A stretch of DNA of 64,000 nt from Symbiodinium natans (Eukaryota; Sar; Dinophyceae; Suessiales; Symbiodiniaceae). The stretch covers positions 1 to 64,000 of the forward strand of contig CAJNDS010000565.1 of the NCBI GenBank assembly GCA_905221605.1, read 5' to 3'. The notes under the pieces were generated by a model. That model saw only the letters and a list, made by a program, of their open reading frames with translations, made no database searches and was not told where the DNA came from. Both the position numbers and the translations under genes were made by a program. Of the stretch, positions 19,428 to 30,652 are shown one piece after another; within the stretch, counting starts at the first letter, position 1, and each line of letters starts with the position of its first letter.

Positions 19428-19530
19428 CGTAGTAGTAGGTAGTAGTAGCAGTAGTAGCAGTAGTGGCAGTAGTAGCAGTAGCAGTAGCAGTAGCAGTAGC
19501 AGTAGCAGTAGCAGTCGTAGTAGTAGTAGC

Positions 19531-19571
<41 letters not shown>

Positions 19572-19572
19572 C

Positions 19573-19619
<47 letters not shown>

Positions 19620-19634
19620 AAGTAATAGTAGTAA

Positions 19635-19676
<42 letters not shown>

Positions 19677-19677
19677 C

Positions 19678-19710
<33 letters not shown>

Positions 19711-19746
19711 CGCAGTAGAAGTCGTAGTAGAAGAAAGTAGGTGTAT

Positions 19747-19803
<57 letters not shown>

Positions 19804-19866
19804 CAGTAGTAGCAGCAGTACGAGTAGTAGGAGTAGTAGGAGAAGGAGAAGAAGAAGAAGTAGTAT

Positions 19867-19915
<49 letters not shown>

Positions 19916-19931
19916 CGTAGTAGTAGTAGTC

Positions 19932-19963
<32 letters not shown>

Positions 19964-19992
19964 CGTCGTCGTCGTCGTCGTCGTCGTCGTCT
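19236..19992. repeat. AGT trinucleotide microsatellite, about 750 bp
   Basis: (AGT)n with interspersed AGC, CGT and AGA variants, ending in a GTC run at 19962-19989. All long frames through it (poly-Thr/Tyr, poly-Val, poly-Ser) are artefacts. Confidence 0.97.
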
Positions 19993-21250
19993 CCGATTCG
20001 AAGAAATTAACGGTAATAAAATTCATTTACGGTAAGTCTTATGATACTTATGAGTCTTATGTCACGGTCCACGTGTTAGTCAAGTTAGTTGAGTCGAGTC
20101 GAGGACAAGGGACTCGGGACTTCCTTGCTCCTACTCCGAGTCCTAGTTCGTCGTTGAGCCAAACTGCCAAACTAGACAAACCTTCGTCTTCACATGTGTC
20201 AACGCAGGAGTGCCAAGCAAGAAAAGAGAAGAATGCTTTTCCTCTTCCTGCTCTCCCCGATTCTCGCTTCGTTTCGCCATGGCTGCTGCTACATCTGTTT
20301 GTATTCTTAAGGATTCTGAGAATTCTTCTTAGAAAAATATTCTTCCGGGCAAAGTAGACAAAAATTCGAGTTGCCTCGGGCCCATTGTGTTCCACCGTTT
20401 CTTCTGCAGCGGTTGTGATGGGAACAAAAGGGTGTGTAGTGCATGAGTAGTGCTGTAGTGCTGGACGGGCACTAACATTAACATCACACCGTCGTGCCTG
20501 GACAGGTGAGGCGCTCTGAAAATTTAAAAATGTCGTGCCTGGTAGGCTCTGCCCCAAGCTGCCCTGCAAGTGCAACTGGTCCGTAGGCTCCTCCCCTCCC
20601 CCTCGGCGTCCCTGTCAGGTTTCTGATTCGTTTTTCCCGCCACACTTCAAAGAGGCAGGGTTCGTAGGCAGGACACGTTAGTCGCACACAGTGGGGCAGT
20701 GGGCGGCGCGCACACACACATGGCAGAACTTAGGCGGCAGTGCAGCATGCAGGCAGCTGCAGGCGACGCACATAGCAGCATAGCAGCACCGAGCCCCGCA
20801 TACACTGGCGCTCAGTGTATTTTTACTTTGCTTTTGGCATGCAGTAGTCTCATAGATTCCGAGCTGCTGAACGGATTCGGCAGTTTGGGTCAAAAAGTTG
20901 CTGGGGCGGCTTCCATGTCTTGGCTTGCCCGTTTGGCGCCATGGGACTTGGCAGGGTTTAAGTGGTCGGCAGTGTTGACACTGTGATAGTGTCACCTGCC
21001 TGGCATGCCGATAGTGTTGACACTGAGATATAGTGTCACCTGTCAGACGCACGACACTGTAGGCATGAGGCACCTTTTGCGACACTGAGATAGTGTTGCA
21101 AGAGGGCCAGGCAGCAGGGAGACACCAGGGCACCAGGGACCAGTGCAAACAGCGCTGTACACACGGCGCACGGTGGCACGCAGTGGTTTTGAGCAAAGGA
21201 ATGCCCCGGCAGCGCCACGCCCGCGGCCCGCCGCCCGCCTAAACCAGGTC
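19993..21250. other. Non-coding stretch with GACACT..AGTGTC hairpins
   Basis: No convincing gene. Near 20300-20345 there is an inverted-repeat-like block around TTAAGGATTCTGAGAATTCTTC. Small hairpins GACACT-loop-AGTGTC occur at 20977-20993, 21019-21037 and, with one mismatch, 21081-21097. A 172-aa minus-strand frame (20057-20575) has no protein-like features. Confidence 0.45.
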
Positions 21251-21254
21251 GCTC

Positions 21255-21617
21255 TTAGCAGTTAGCGTTGGCCAGCTCCCGCTCCAATCGGTTTTTTCCC
21301 GCCCGCTCCTGAGTCTCCAAAGTCTGGATCTTCATTGCGTTGTCGCCTTGCTGACGCTGTGCGTCATTCCGCACCTTTTCCAACATAGCGTGTGCGTCAT
21401 TCCGCGCCTGTTCCAAGATAGCCCTTGCTGCCACGATATCCGTCCCTTGTTTCTCGTTCCTCTGCTGCTCCTGCGCCAGCATATCGGAAAGGCCTTTCGC
21501 CCTCGCCTCCGCAGCCAGCCACCGTTGACAAGTCTGAGCTTCCTTGGCCTTTGTCGCACACAGGTCATCCGACATCTGAGCATTAAGTGCCCCAGCTTGT
21601 GCTGCCACGTCCATCAC
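21255..21617 (-). CDS. Possible coiled-coil protein fragment
   Basis: 120 aa, almost wholly helical: Ala/Glu/Gln/Arg/Lys-rich with an internally duplicated ARNDAHAMLEKVRNDAQ-type segment (residues about 70-87). It stands out from the surrounding non-coding DNA, but no globular domain is attached. It could be an exon or relic of a larger gene. The start Met is arbitrary. Confidence 0.35.
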   Translation of the reverse strand: MMDVAAQAGALNAQMSDDLCATKAKEAQTCQRWLAAEARAKGLSDMLAQEQQRNEKQGTDIVAARAILEQARNDAHAMLEKVRNDAQRQQGDNAMKIQTLETQERAGKNRLERELANANC

Positions 21618-22380
21618 CTGCTCAAGCTACTGCGTCTTTGGTTTCAGCAAGATCTCTGCAGCCCACTGCTCACCTTGGACCTGGCTCTCACGCTCCTTCT
21701 GCCTGTCCCACTCGATTGGCCGCACCCTTCCCTTTATTCTTGGGTCCAACCCTTTTCCTCTTCTTGACCTTGGATTCACTGCCAGTGCCCTGGCCACTGG
21801 GCTGGGCCTGCTCACCCTCCACTCCAGCCGCTCCCAACTGCAAACTGCAGCAGAAAACCACCCCATACCCGAAATGATCTCTTGGGACCCACCCCCAAAA
21901 GCATGAGGGATTAGAGGCCCTTCAAAACCCTTTCGGTCCCTCCAGGGATTAGAGGCGCTTTTTCACCTGGGACGAGGGATTAGAGCCGCTTTGCTGCCCT
22001 TCAGTTTTTTCAGGCCCAGCCTGCAACCCCAAGCCCTTCGCTGCCCTTCAGGCCCTCCCGCTCTTGGGACCCTAGAAGCACGAGGCCTTCAGGCCCACCC
22101 CAAAACCACACAAAAGAACCCAAGAGGAAGCTGCCCTTTCAGGCAAGCATGAGGGATTAGGGGCCCTTCACTGCGCTCTCAGGCCCTCCCACCCTGCAAC
22201 CTCCCCGGAAGCATTTAGAGGCCCTTCCCTTTCAGGCCCTCCCGCTCTGGGACCCCTCCCCGAAGAACGAAGGATGAGAGGACCTTCACTGCCTCTCAGG
22301 CCCTCCCCGAAAGCATGAGGGATTAGAGGGGGGCCTTCACAGGTCGGATTCACCCTGGGACACCATTCCGGATAAGAGAC
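21618..22380. repeat. GAGGGATTAGAGGCCCTTC-type repeats
   Basis: From about 21900, imperfect units contain GCATGAGGGATTAGAGG and TTCAGGCCCTCCC. Spacing varies between 40 and 90 bp. The first 250 bp show nothing specific. Confidence 0.6.
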
Positions 22381-24032
22381 GGTCTAGATTCCCAGTGTCA
22401 GTCGTAATGCTGGTTTTTGAATCCACCGTTGAGGATGGTTGCGCAGCCACAGAATCTGTAGCGCATGAAGCATGAGGGTCGAGTCATGATCATGTGCCAA
22501 CAGTACTCAGCCGTGCCGCCTCTGTCTGGTTCGTCAGCTGCGGACAGCGTCACAGCGAGGCCATAGCCTGGGCGCTGGCACAGGTACCAAGTACCAAAAC
22601 AACCTCACGAAGGGCAGGAGGCCGGGCAGTCCGGGCAGCATCAAGACAGGAGTTAGGAGTAAGGTCCAGAGACAACTTGACTTGTTGGGCCGCAGGCCTG
22701 AGTTTGGGGACGTTTTTCCCAAACCTAAACCATAAACCCTAAACCCTAAACCCGAAACCCTAAACCCTAAACCCTAAACCCTAAACCCTAAACCCTAAAC
22801 CCTAAACCCTAAACCCTAAACCCTAGCCAAGACAAAAACCTTACCACAAGCTCCTGTCCTTAACCCCTGTTTGGGAGTTTAGGGTCAGCCTGGTCTGCTT
22901 CGCCCAAAAATTTCTACGTCACCCCGTCCTTGATGCACATTGTGAAACGTCTGACGCAGTGACACGGTGCGGGTGAACCGAATTAACCGGAATCGGCATG
23001 TGTGAACCACTGCCACTCGCGCAGGCGCACTGCCGCAACGACAGCTCGGAGAGGCGGCCGGAAAGGCCGGGGTCGAGGGCTGCCGTGCTTTAGTTCAGAC
23101 AGTTCAGATTCAGTGATTCAGTGGACAACATTGACAACATGGTTTGTAATGCTGAAACAGGCAGGCTACATCAGACCATTGCGGCTTTGCAGACTGAGAA
23201 GGCCGGGTTTGATCATGATCTTTGTGGTGTTGCTCACGCTTTTGCTTTGCTTGAACTTGTGTGATTGCGTGTTCAACAAATCTAGTCCAATCCGCTCGCC
23301 AGGGTGCACTGGCCAACGTCGTCTCTGAGTTTGAGCGCCAGTTTGTGAGGGTCACCGGAGCCAGCGGTTCGGGCCAGGGCGGCAAGAAGTAGGCAGTAGG
23401 CTGCAGCCAGCATGCAGCACTGCAGCATCAGCTTCAACACGCAGACAAAACTTCAGAACAGCAGGCCACCTGGCTCAGAGATTTGATGGGTGCAGCACGG
23501 TGCTGCATGCAGTGCTGCATGACGTCGGGACTCGGGGCCCTCGTTACTTCATTATGCTGCTGCTAAAGTCATCACGAAGCTCCGGTAGTCTACTCGCATC
23601 TTTGACACTCCGTGTTTCGAGGTGTGTTTTGAGTTTCACAAGTGCATGGTCTCACCAGAATGCGTGTTACTGTCGACCGGCATGAGCCAAAATTGAGCCG
23701 ATTTGCAGCGTCGGGCCGATGTGATGGCAGCAGAAGAGTTGTTTGCCATGCCAGTTTACCAGTTTTCACGCGAATCAAGGCATGCTCGGGCAGGGTTGAA
23801 TCTCAAGCTGACGGTTAGATTGCCGAGCAGGACATGAAGACATCAACTTCCGACTTAGGCTCAGGGAGAGATTGCAACAGATTCGTATTCAAGCCGTTGC
23901 TCCACGACACAGACAGCAAAGTTCTTGGACACAGCAGAGTTCTTCACAAGTAGACTTGTAGAACTTGTAGTGCGCAGTTCCCGGGATTAGCCTGGAAGGC
24001 CTAGGAGACTGGCCAGCGCCAGCGCATGGCGC
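22381..24032. other. Non-coding stretch with a CCCTAAA array
   Basis: A clean run of about 12 CCCTAAA heptamers occupies about 22731-22825. The remainder holds only short frames. Nothing that looks like a promoter was found upstream of the large frame at 24033, although dinoflagellate promoters are poorly defined. Confidence 0.55.
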
Positions 24033-27000
24033 ATGCATGCCATTGTGTGGCTTTCCACCCCTCATGTCAAAGGCAAGAGCAAGACGCCAGTTCAAAGGCT
24101 CCATAGACAGGCTGAGAAAACCTTTCTACGACAATCAAGTCTTGTGTTGAGCAGATCCGAGAAGATTGCACTGCAGGCCAAGTGCGCCGCCTTAGCGCTA
24201 TCCAAAACTGCTTCAGAGTGCTTGGAGGTGTGGGGTGAGACAGGAGAGTATTGGCTGGGCGCTAAGAATTTGGAAGCTTCGACTGAGCCTGAGTTGGTGG
24301 GCCTGGCTTTGATTCGTGCAGAAGCACGATTGTTCAAGAGCAGGACAGTGCTTCAGACAGCGGAGGAATGGCTGTCCTGGCACTCTTGGTCATGCCCGCT
24401 ACCCGATGTTTCCCATCCACCACTGATTTTCTTTGATGTTGTTGATGCAGTCCACTTGGAGGCTCCAGTTTCTGCAGCTTTGTATGCGACAAACTCTCAG
24501 AACTACATCAGCAGATCATTCTGGTTGCTAGCTGAGGGTGAGGTCAACAAGCACCTGTTGCCGAGGACAGTGCAGCACTTCAATGCACAGGGTGCTGTCC
24601 ATGCCACATCCTCCGTGAAGGAAATTGTGCAAGAGTGGTCCAGACAATTCAGCTTGCTGCCTGGTCAGCCAGAGTGCTTAGATTTGTGCTTCAGTGATTT
24701 GGGGCCTATAGTACTTCTGACGTCTTGCAGATCTTGGCCGTCTCTAGGGCAATTGCCCCAATGCACATCAGAAGACCTGAGACAGAAGCGTCGCAACTGC
24801 AAGAGCGTGCCATTTCAAGGGTTGTTCGGTCAACCGGATCTCGTCATCCCCACAGGGAAGCAGCCAGTACGGTATGGTGTGGAGCGGGTGGCTACTGTAG
24901 AGACAGCTTTGTCCGAGAAGGCTGCTTTGGCCAGATTATGTGGGCGGATGCTATCCATCATTACTACAAGTGGTGCAGCTTCTTCAGAGCAGGTGGCAGA
25001 AATCCAGTTTGAAGTCGAAGCTTGTCTGGTGAACTTGGATCAGCTTCACAAAACAGCCTACGCTGATGCTCCGGGCTCAGCTTTCCCGAAGAGTCGTGAA
25101 GCTGAGAAGAGGCTGTTGGGAGGAGATGGTTCAGCCGACCCGACCCTTCAAGATATGCCGACAGGCGGTCGACGAAAAGAAAGCAGTCGGGTTCTGCTAC
25201 ATGCAGTCTCCACTTGTCTTTTGATGAGAAATTCCGAGGATTTGGTCAAACAAGTCGCCAGCAGTCTCAGGTTGGCAGTGCCAGATTTAGCCGAGACGGT
25301 CCTTCCAGCCTTACAATCTTTGCCACACGTGTCCTCTGTGTCTCGGGGTCGCTTAGCTGTGGATGTTGGCATGATGCTGGCTATGTCGGACCTCAACGCC
25401 CGGTTGCGGGGCAGCAACACTTTTGTCACCAGGGTGTTGCTAGCGGACTCTTCTCCCCAGAGGGGTTGGGATTGGCTGCTCAGTGAGTACCACACACTGC
25501 ATGGCGGCGAGGGCATGAAATTGATCTCCCTTGCCTGGCAGGTTGCAACTTTGCAGGAGGAAGAGAGAGCTTGCCCCCGGCAGGATGTCAGCGCTTGTTC
25601 TCATGAACAGTCTCAGTTGGAACGTCAAATCTCGCAGATACTGCAAGGATCGGGAACCTTTGCTTCGTCTCTACGACCTGTTGATTCCCACATCTGCCCG
25701 CCGACAGCGGTCGGATCCCGCAGGGCATCCCTTATCCACAAGATACACGCTCTTCTGCATGCCTTGCTGCTCGAAAACTCTTTGTTTTCCGGCTTGCAAG
25801 TGTTTCTTCTACAGGTGAGGGCAGTCACGACCGACTTTGGAGTCGAGAGCGGCTTTGCGGACGCTGCTGATGTGCCTTTGCATGAGCTGTTCCCCTACAT
25901 GCTGGATGTCGATTTTTGGAGCCCAGATGAGGCCGCTGACAATGTCGAACTGTCAGCAGGGCAGCAGGTTCTACCTTACCTGTTTCAGGAAGCTTTGCAG
26001 ATTCCAGGTTGTCTTCACATCTTGCATGGGGCGACGAAAGATTTGACGAATGCGTTCAAGCAGTTCGATCCCTTTTTTTTTCCGAGATTGAAGGCAGTCG
26101 CAGCCACCCTGTCACGTTCAGATGTGAAAGATCGGTTTTTGCATCATTGCATTCTAGGGACTCCTGGAGCTTTGTTTTCAGACAGTATACGCCAGTTTTC
26201 GTGCACCGTGGTCACGTGGCGATGGGGATATATTATCCAGACATGCCAGGAACTTGTGGAGTTGGAAGCCCCGCTTTCGTACTGGGATTTGGGCAAGATC
26301 AATCAAGGGGGAGCAGAGCCTCGCCAGCGCAGAGATGCGGATGGAGATGAAGATGCAGCTGAGAGACAGCAGAAGCTTGAGCTGGCAACACAAGCAATAT
26401 CCAGCGGAAAATTCTGGAGCTATTGTAAGATGCTCTGTGCAGTTTCTGCCGTGCTGGATCATTTGGAGCACTGGCTCGAATCTTGCCCGTGTCACTGGAA
26501 AACCGCACAGAGAAAAAACTTATATTTCCGGAGCCACACCACGTGCTTCATGTCAGGACGTCGCGCCCCTGAACTAGCGAGCGGCAAGATCCACAGCTTG
26601 ATGTCTGCTCACTTCCAGAACGCACATCTTCATGTCCTCTCCGCGTGCATGCATGTTCCGCCCGACGAGCAGGCAGAGATCTTAGAAGATTTCACCATTG
26701 GGCAAACCAGGGTGACCCAGTTTTTGAATATAAAACTTGGCTTCTGGGAATCTCTGCCACACAGGCTGGCTGTGATTGGCCACTTCTCGGAGGATGCCGC
26801 GCGCAGCGGACTAGCAGCTTGCTTGGAAGCTTACAGAGCACAGGGCCCAGATGTTCTTCAGCACCGGTTGGTTCGCAAGTACTTTGATGCAGATACTGCA
26901 GATGCGGCCTGGCTTGAACAGCTGCAAAGGTTTCTGAGTGGCGAGAGGCGGGAAGGTCTTCATCTCATCATGCAGGAGGCCTGCAAGATGGGTTTCATTG

Positions 27001-29555
27001 CAGTGAATGAAAGAAGTATCGAATCCAGACATGCCACAGCTGCAACAAAAGTGAAGCTTGTGAAGAACATACGCCCGAGTGGGTTTTCCTTGGGTTTGCG
27101 TGCTTCCGAGCTGCACCAACGCTTCCTGCGAGACAACAGATCCGTAGATTTCCTGCTGCACAAAGTTATTCATGCAAGGGAGGAAGGTTTCTTGGAAGCC
27201 ACCGGCTTGGCAGGGCACCCCACGGCTCTGTCCATTGCACGTGACCACAACCGAAAGTTGAAGCTTGCAGAAATTGCGAGGATAATCTATCATTGTGATT
27301 TGGAAACGACAATGCGTGCGAGGACCTACTCTTCTACACCAGCTGGACCTCCACAGGACGGGCCAGGGCGGCGTCTTCGCCTGGCTGTACAGCAGGCTCC
27401 CGATGAGCCGTCGAGACAGCAAGCATGTTTGCACCACTTGATGTCACAGCATTTTCAAACAAGAATGCAGGAAGGTGATCTCTTCTGCTGCAAAGCAGAT
27501 GCGACGGCAAAAGTTGTCCCCCTCTCTCAGAGGACCTCATCGAAAGCAGTGAGACGTACAGACACGAGCAAAGCTAGCGCAGAAAGGGTTGGGTCGTTTG
27601 CTGCGTGCTTCTCGCAACCTTCTCACGAGGTCACCAGTGCATTTGATGACGTTGAATCCGCCTCCGCAATCTCTGTTTTCTCAGAGAGACTGGCTCCCAC
27701 TGAGCTGGAAGTCAGTTCGACTTGCTTCCGTGTTGTGAAAAGCCATCCTGCCAGGCAGAAGCAGTTGCATGGCACCTCAGGCAAAAACTTCGAGTCCTTC
27801 GATGTTTTGGTTTCCACCCATGAATTGCAGTCTGGAGGTGGAGCTCAACCAGGCTGCGACCCCGTGGTAAGCCTGCGACCAGGAAGCTTGGGTCTGTACC
27901 AGGACACTGTAGGAGTGTGGCAGATGCCGCAGGTAACTTCTTTCGAGGATGCCGAGAATCTCTTGCTGAGCTGGAAGGTCAAGCATGCAGGCTTCTCTTT
28001 AAGCACTCCTTTGCTGAACCTCATTTGGTCTGATGATATCAGAGCTGATGCTGTTGCAATTTTGAGCAAGATACTCCAATTGTGTGCCTTTGAGTGCACC
28101 CAGACATGCCACTACTTGGACCACGATGCTGCCGGAGCCAATTGGGATCTGAAGGTCTTGAAGCTTCTGAAAAGTTTGAAGATTGTTACCGATCTGGTAC
28201 ACAGAGAAGACACGTCTGGTTGGTGTGTTCGGACCGAGTGGCTGCGAAGCCTGGAGATCACAGCTCCTTGCGCCGAATTGCAGCCCGTATTTGCACATCC
28301 CATAGATTGTGAGACATGTGTGCCGTCGATTGAATGGACTCCTTTCGAACTGGGTTCATATCTGTGTAGTCATGGTTGGTCATTGATGGTGCCAATGGGC
28401 AAATTGAGTGAAGTGCAGCGCATGTATGGTGCAGAGTATGTCCTCAATGACATCCATTGCCCCAAGTTCTTCTTTGCGTGGAGGGGCTCTATCAATGTCA
28501 AGTATTGGACTTGCTTGGCGTTGTCTGTGGCCATGCCGGACATGCTGCAATTCCCTGGAAAAGATGCGCCTGCGATTACACATTGTACAAATGATGAGTA
28601 TTACGATGTGCTTTTGGGTTTGGCCAAAGTCAAGAAGAGAAGGGGCAAGGCCGCCCGGTCCGCCTTTGCAAGCATTGATTTTCAAGCCAAAGCTGCTCTG
28701 GCTGACTCTGTTTTTGATCTTCTCGAAGGCAGTGAGGTGGAGAGACCTGAGAAAGCCCCGCCCAAGAAGCGAGCTAAAAAGGCGGAGGCCGTGCCAAAGA
28801 AAAGCACAGCTGCTGCCTTGACAGCAAACGTAGCCGTTGAGGAGGCAGAAGAACTAGAAGATGTTGAGGAGCAAGATGACATGGCAGCGACGGAAGATGA
28901 AGTTGAATGCCGCAGTTGGGACTCCAAGTCGGAATCCGGAAAGGGCAGAGCATTGGAAGAGCTTCTCGAGCAGTTCGAGCCTTCGGAGGAAGAAGTGGAC
29001 TTGGACGCTTTGTTGAATCAAGCCGTGGATGAGTACGATTTTGCTGAGCAGCTCCAGCCCGAGCCGCCTGAACTTCAAGGTTTGCCGGCTGTGTTGGAAG
29101 TTGAGCCAGTTGAGCCTGCAGCGCCTGCAGGTGCTGGAGCCGGCATTGATTCAGATGCTACAGAGACAGATCCCGATTCTGCGAAATCGGAGGCCGAGGT
29201 GAATAGGGCTGTCAGGGCACCAGTTGTGAGGGAGGAGTCTTTCACTTGGCATGGATACAGGTTTACATATCGTCCTCCAGCCGCAGAGGGCAGACCGTGT
29301 TCTTATCAGGTGGTGTGCCCTTGTCATGAGTCAGACACAGGTGCCGCTGGGACAAGGTGCACCAGGACACAAAGCTGGCGTAACGCTGCCGACAGGGATG
29401 CTGTGGTTCGCAGACTGAAACACTGGCTGTTGGAGGCCGGGAATCATGAGAACAAGGCCAGTCATCAGCAATGGGACCGAGCGGGTCTGACGCCCTTGCT
29501 GACGGATAGGCAGCTGGAGCGGAAGTTCCGGGACCTGCAAAGGGCGGATGGGTGA
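24033..29555 (+). CDS. Giant single-exon protein, putative DDE transposase
   Basis: 1840 aa without an intron. Three acidic positions are spaced as in an RNase H-fold transposase: D472 in LLADSSPQRGWDW, D601 in RAVTTDFGVESGFAD, and E993/E997 in NERSIESRH. The region between is mixed helix/strand with Trp- and Cys-containing stretches (for example TVVTWRWGYIIQTCQE). Residues about 1555-1740 are Lys-rich, then strongly acidic. A C-terminal domain (about 1735-1800) opens with FTWHGYRFTYRPP and has C-P-C-H...C, suggesting zinc binding and possibly DNA binding. The size is far above usual transposases. No terminal inverted repeats were found by eye. Alternatively it is a domesticated host gene. 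The catalytic assignment is by motif pattern only. Confidence 0.6.
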   Translation: MHAIVWLSTPHVKGKSKTPVQRLHRQAEKTFLRQSSLVLSRSEKIALQAKCAALALSKTASECLEVWGETGEYWLGAKNLEASTEPELVGLALIRAEARLFKSRTVLQTAEEWLSWHSWSCPLPDVSHPPLIFFDVVDAVHLEAPVSAALYATNSQNYISRSFWLLAEGEVNKHLLPRTVQHFNAQGAVHATSSVKEIVQEWSRQFSLLPGQPECLDLCFSDLGPIVLLTSCRSWPSLGQLPQCTSEDLRQKRRNCKSVPFQGLFGQPDLVIPTGKQPVRYGVERVATVETALSEKAALARLCGRMLSIITTSGAASSEQVAEIQFEVEACLVNLDQLHKTAYADAPGSAFPKSREAEKRLLGGDGSADPTLQDMPTGGRRKESSRVLLHAVSTCLLMRNSEDLVKQVASSLRLAVPDLAETVLPALQSLPHVSSVSRGRLAVDVGMMLAMSDLNARLRGSNTFVTRVLLADSSPQRGWDWLLSEYHTLHGGEGMKLISLAWQVATLQEEERACPRQDVSACSHEQSQLERQISQILQGSGTFASSLRPVDSHICPPTAVGSRRASLIHKIHALLHALLLENSLFSGLQVFLLQVRAVTTDFGVESGFADAADVPLHELFPYMLDVDFWSPDEAADNVELSAGQQVLPYLFQEALQIPGCLHILHGATKDLTNAFKQFDPFFFPRLKAVAATLSRSDVKDRFLHHCILGTPGALFSDSIRQFSCTVVTWRWGYIIQTCQELVELEAPLSYWDLGKINQGGAEPRQRRDADGDEDAAERQQKLELATQAISSGKFWSYCKMLCAVSAVLDHLEHWLESCPCHWKTAQRKNLYFRSHTTCFMSGRRAPELASGKIHSLMSAHFQNAHLHVLSACMHVPPDEQAEILEDFTIGQTRVTQFLNIKLGFWESLPHRLAVIGHFSEDAARSGLAACLEAYRAQGPDVLQHRLVRKYFDADTADAAWLEQLQRFLSGERREGLHLIMQEACKMGFIAVNERSIESRHATAATKVKLVKNIRPSGFSLGLRASELHQRFLRDNRSVDFLLHKVIHAREEGFLEATGLAGHPTALSIARDHNRKLKLAEIARIIYHCDLETTMRARTYSSTPAGPPQDGPGRRLRLAVQQAPDEPSRQQACLHHLMSQHFQTRMQEGDLFCCKADATAKVVPLSQRTSSKAVRRTDTSKASAERVGSFAACFSQPSHEVTSAFDDVESASAISVFSERLAPTELEVSSTCFRVVKSHPARQKQLHGTSGKNFESFDVLVSTHELQSGGGAQPGCDPVVSLRPGSLGLYQDTVGVWQMPQVTSFEDAENLLLSWKVKHAGFSLSTPLLNLIWSDDIRADAVAILSKILQLCAFECTQTCHYLDHDAAGANWDLKVLKLLKSLKIVTDLVHREDTSGWCVRTEWLRSLEITAPCAELQPVFAHPIDCETCVPSIEWTPFELGSYLCSHGWSLMVPMGKLSEVQRMYGAEYVLNDIHCPKFFFAWRGSINVKYWTCLALSVAMPDMLQFPGKDAPAITHCTNDEYYDVLLGLAKVKKRRGKAARSAFASIDFQAKAALADSVFDLLEGSEVERPEKAPPKKRAKKAEAVPKKSTAAALTANVAVEEAEELEDVEEQDDMAATEDEVECRSWDSKSESGKGRALEELLEQFEPSEEEVDLDALLNQAVDEYDFAEQLQPEPPELQGLPAVLEVEPVEPAAPAGAGAGIDSDATETDPDSAKSEAEVNRAVRAPVVREESFTWHGYRFTYRPPAAEGRPCSYQVVCPCHESDTGAAGTRCTRTQSWRNAADRDAVVRRLKHWLLEAGNHENKASHQQWDRAGLTPLLTDRQLERKFRDLQRADG

Positions 29556-30522
29556 AGCCGACAAGTGTCCCTGGACTTGTCTAGCTGAGATTCAGCGTTT
29601 TGGCCTGTCCGGCCACCGTGCACGAAGCTCAAGGCATGCGGTTCTGGAAAAACAGGCCGGATCGTGTTTTCAGGATTACGTTCAGGGTGGTTGTTCACTG
29701 GTTCCGTTTGGCGGCCCGGGGCCGGCATCCACGTGCCGAGGCACCTGTGCGGGAGTGTGCGGAAGTGTGCGGGTGTGTGCGGGTGTGTGCGGGGGGAGTG
29801 TGCGGAAGTGTGCGGAAGTGTGCGGGTGTGTGCGGGTGTGCGCGGGGTGTGTGCGGAAGTGTGCGGGTGTGCGCGGGGCGTGTGCGGATGTGTGCGGGTG
29901 CGTGCGGGGTGTGCGCGCATGCGTGCGGGTGCGCGCGCTGCGCGCGGACGTGTGCGGAAGCGCGCGCCGTGTGCGGAAGTGTGCGGGTGCGTGCGGGTGC
30001 GTGCGGGTGTGCGAGCGGCGGTGTGCCGTGGCGGTTCGGCAGTGCGGGACAACCTGTGGTCACACATTGAGAACCAGAGAAAATCATGCTTGCCCGAGTG
30101 ACCAGTGTTTTTTTTTGGTAGAATCCGAAATCCGAAGCAAAAGCCTGCAAAAGCCACCCAAAGCCGGGGGCAAAGCCAGCTAGCCATGGGCATGCCATGG
30201 GCCAGGCTGCGCTAGTGTCGCCAGAGTTGCAGAGTCATTGCAGAGACATCAGAGACATAGACATATGATTTACCTGTTGAATTTGCCTGTTGCGGTTGGT
30301 TGCTTGAAGTTGCTTGTGCTGTTTGGTGTTCTTGGCAAGCTCTTGGTGTCTTCGGATCCGTGCCCCTCCGACTCCAGCCCAGCCTCCGACCGCCCAGCCT
30401 CCAGCCCAAGCGTCATCACTGCCTTGTGACCTGTGACTCCAGGACCCATCTAGGTTTTGCGGGGTGGACCCAAATCACCGGCAACCCCGCTCTTATAAAG
30501 CTTGACGCATTCATAATATGCG

Positions 30523-30556
30523 CATGTGAGGGATGCGCGCGCGCATCCCTCACATG
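30523..30556. repeat. 34-bp perfect palindrome
   Basis: The left half runs from CATGTGAGGGATG into GCGCGC and is mirrored by the right half. There is no loop. Confidence 0.85.
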
Positions 30557-30608
30557 TGCTTTCTCATTGAGAGCACGGAAAACAAGAGGGGAATTGCGCC
30601 TTGCGCAT

Positions 30609-30652
30609 GTGAGGAATGCGTGATGCGCGCGCGCGCATCACGCATTCCTCAC
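30609..30652. repeat. 44-bp perfect palindrome
   Basis: The arm GTGAGGAATGCGTGATGCGC meets its reverse complement around a GCGC centre. The sequence is related to the palindrome at 30523, so the two probably arose by duplication and divergence. Confidence 0.85.

Noticed and set aside
19196-20035. Long frames on both strands (276 aa and 190 aa)
   Set aside because: They translate the AGT microsatellite into Thr/Tyr/Leu, Val or Ser runs; there is no non-repeat protein content.
29465-30198. Cys/Val/Gly- and His/Thr/Pro-rich frames resembling short-repeat secreted proteins
   Set aside because: Translation of GTGCGG repeats; open in several frames on both strands.
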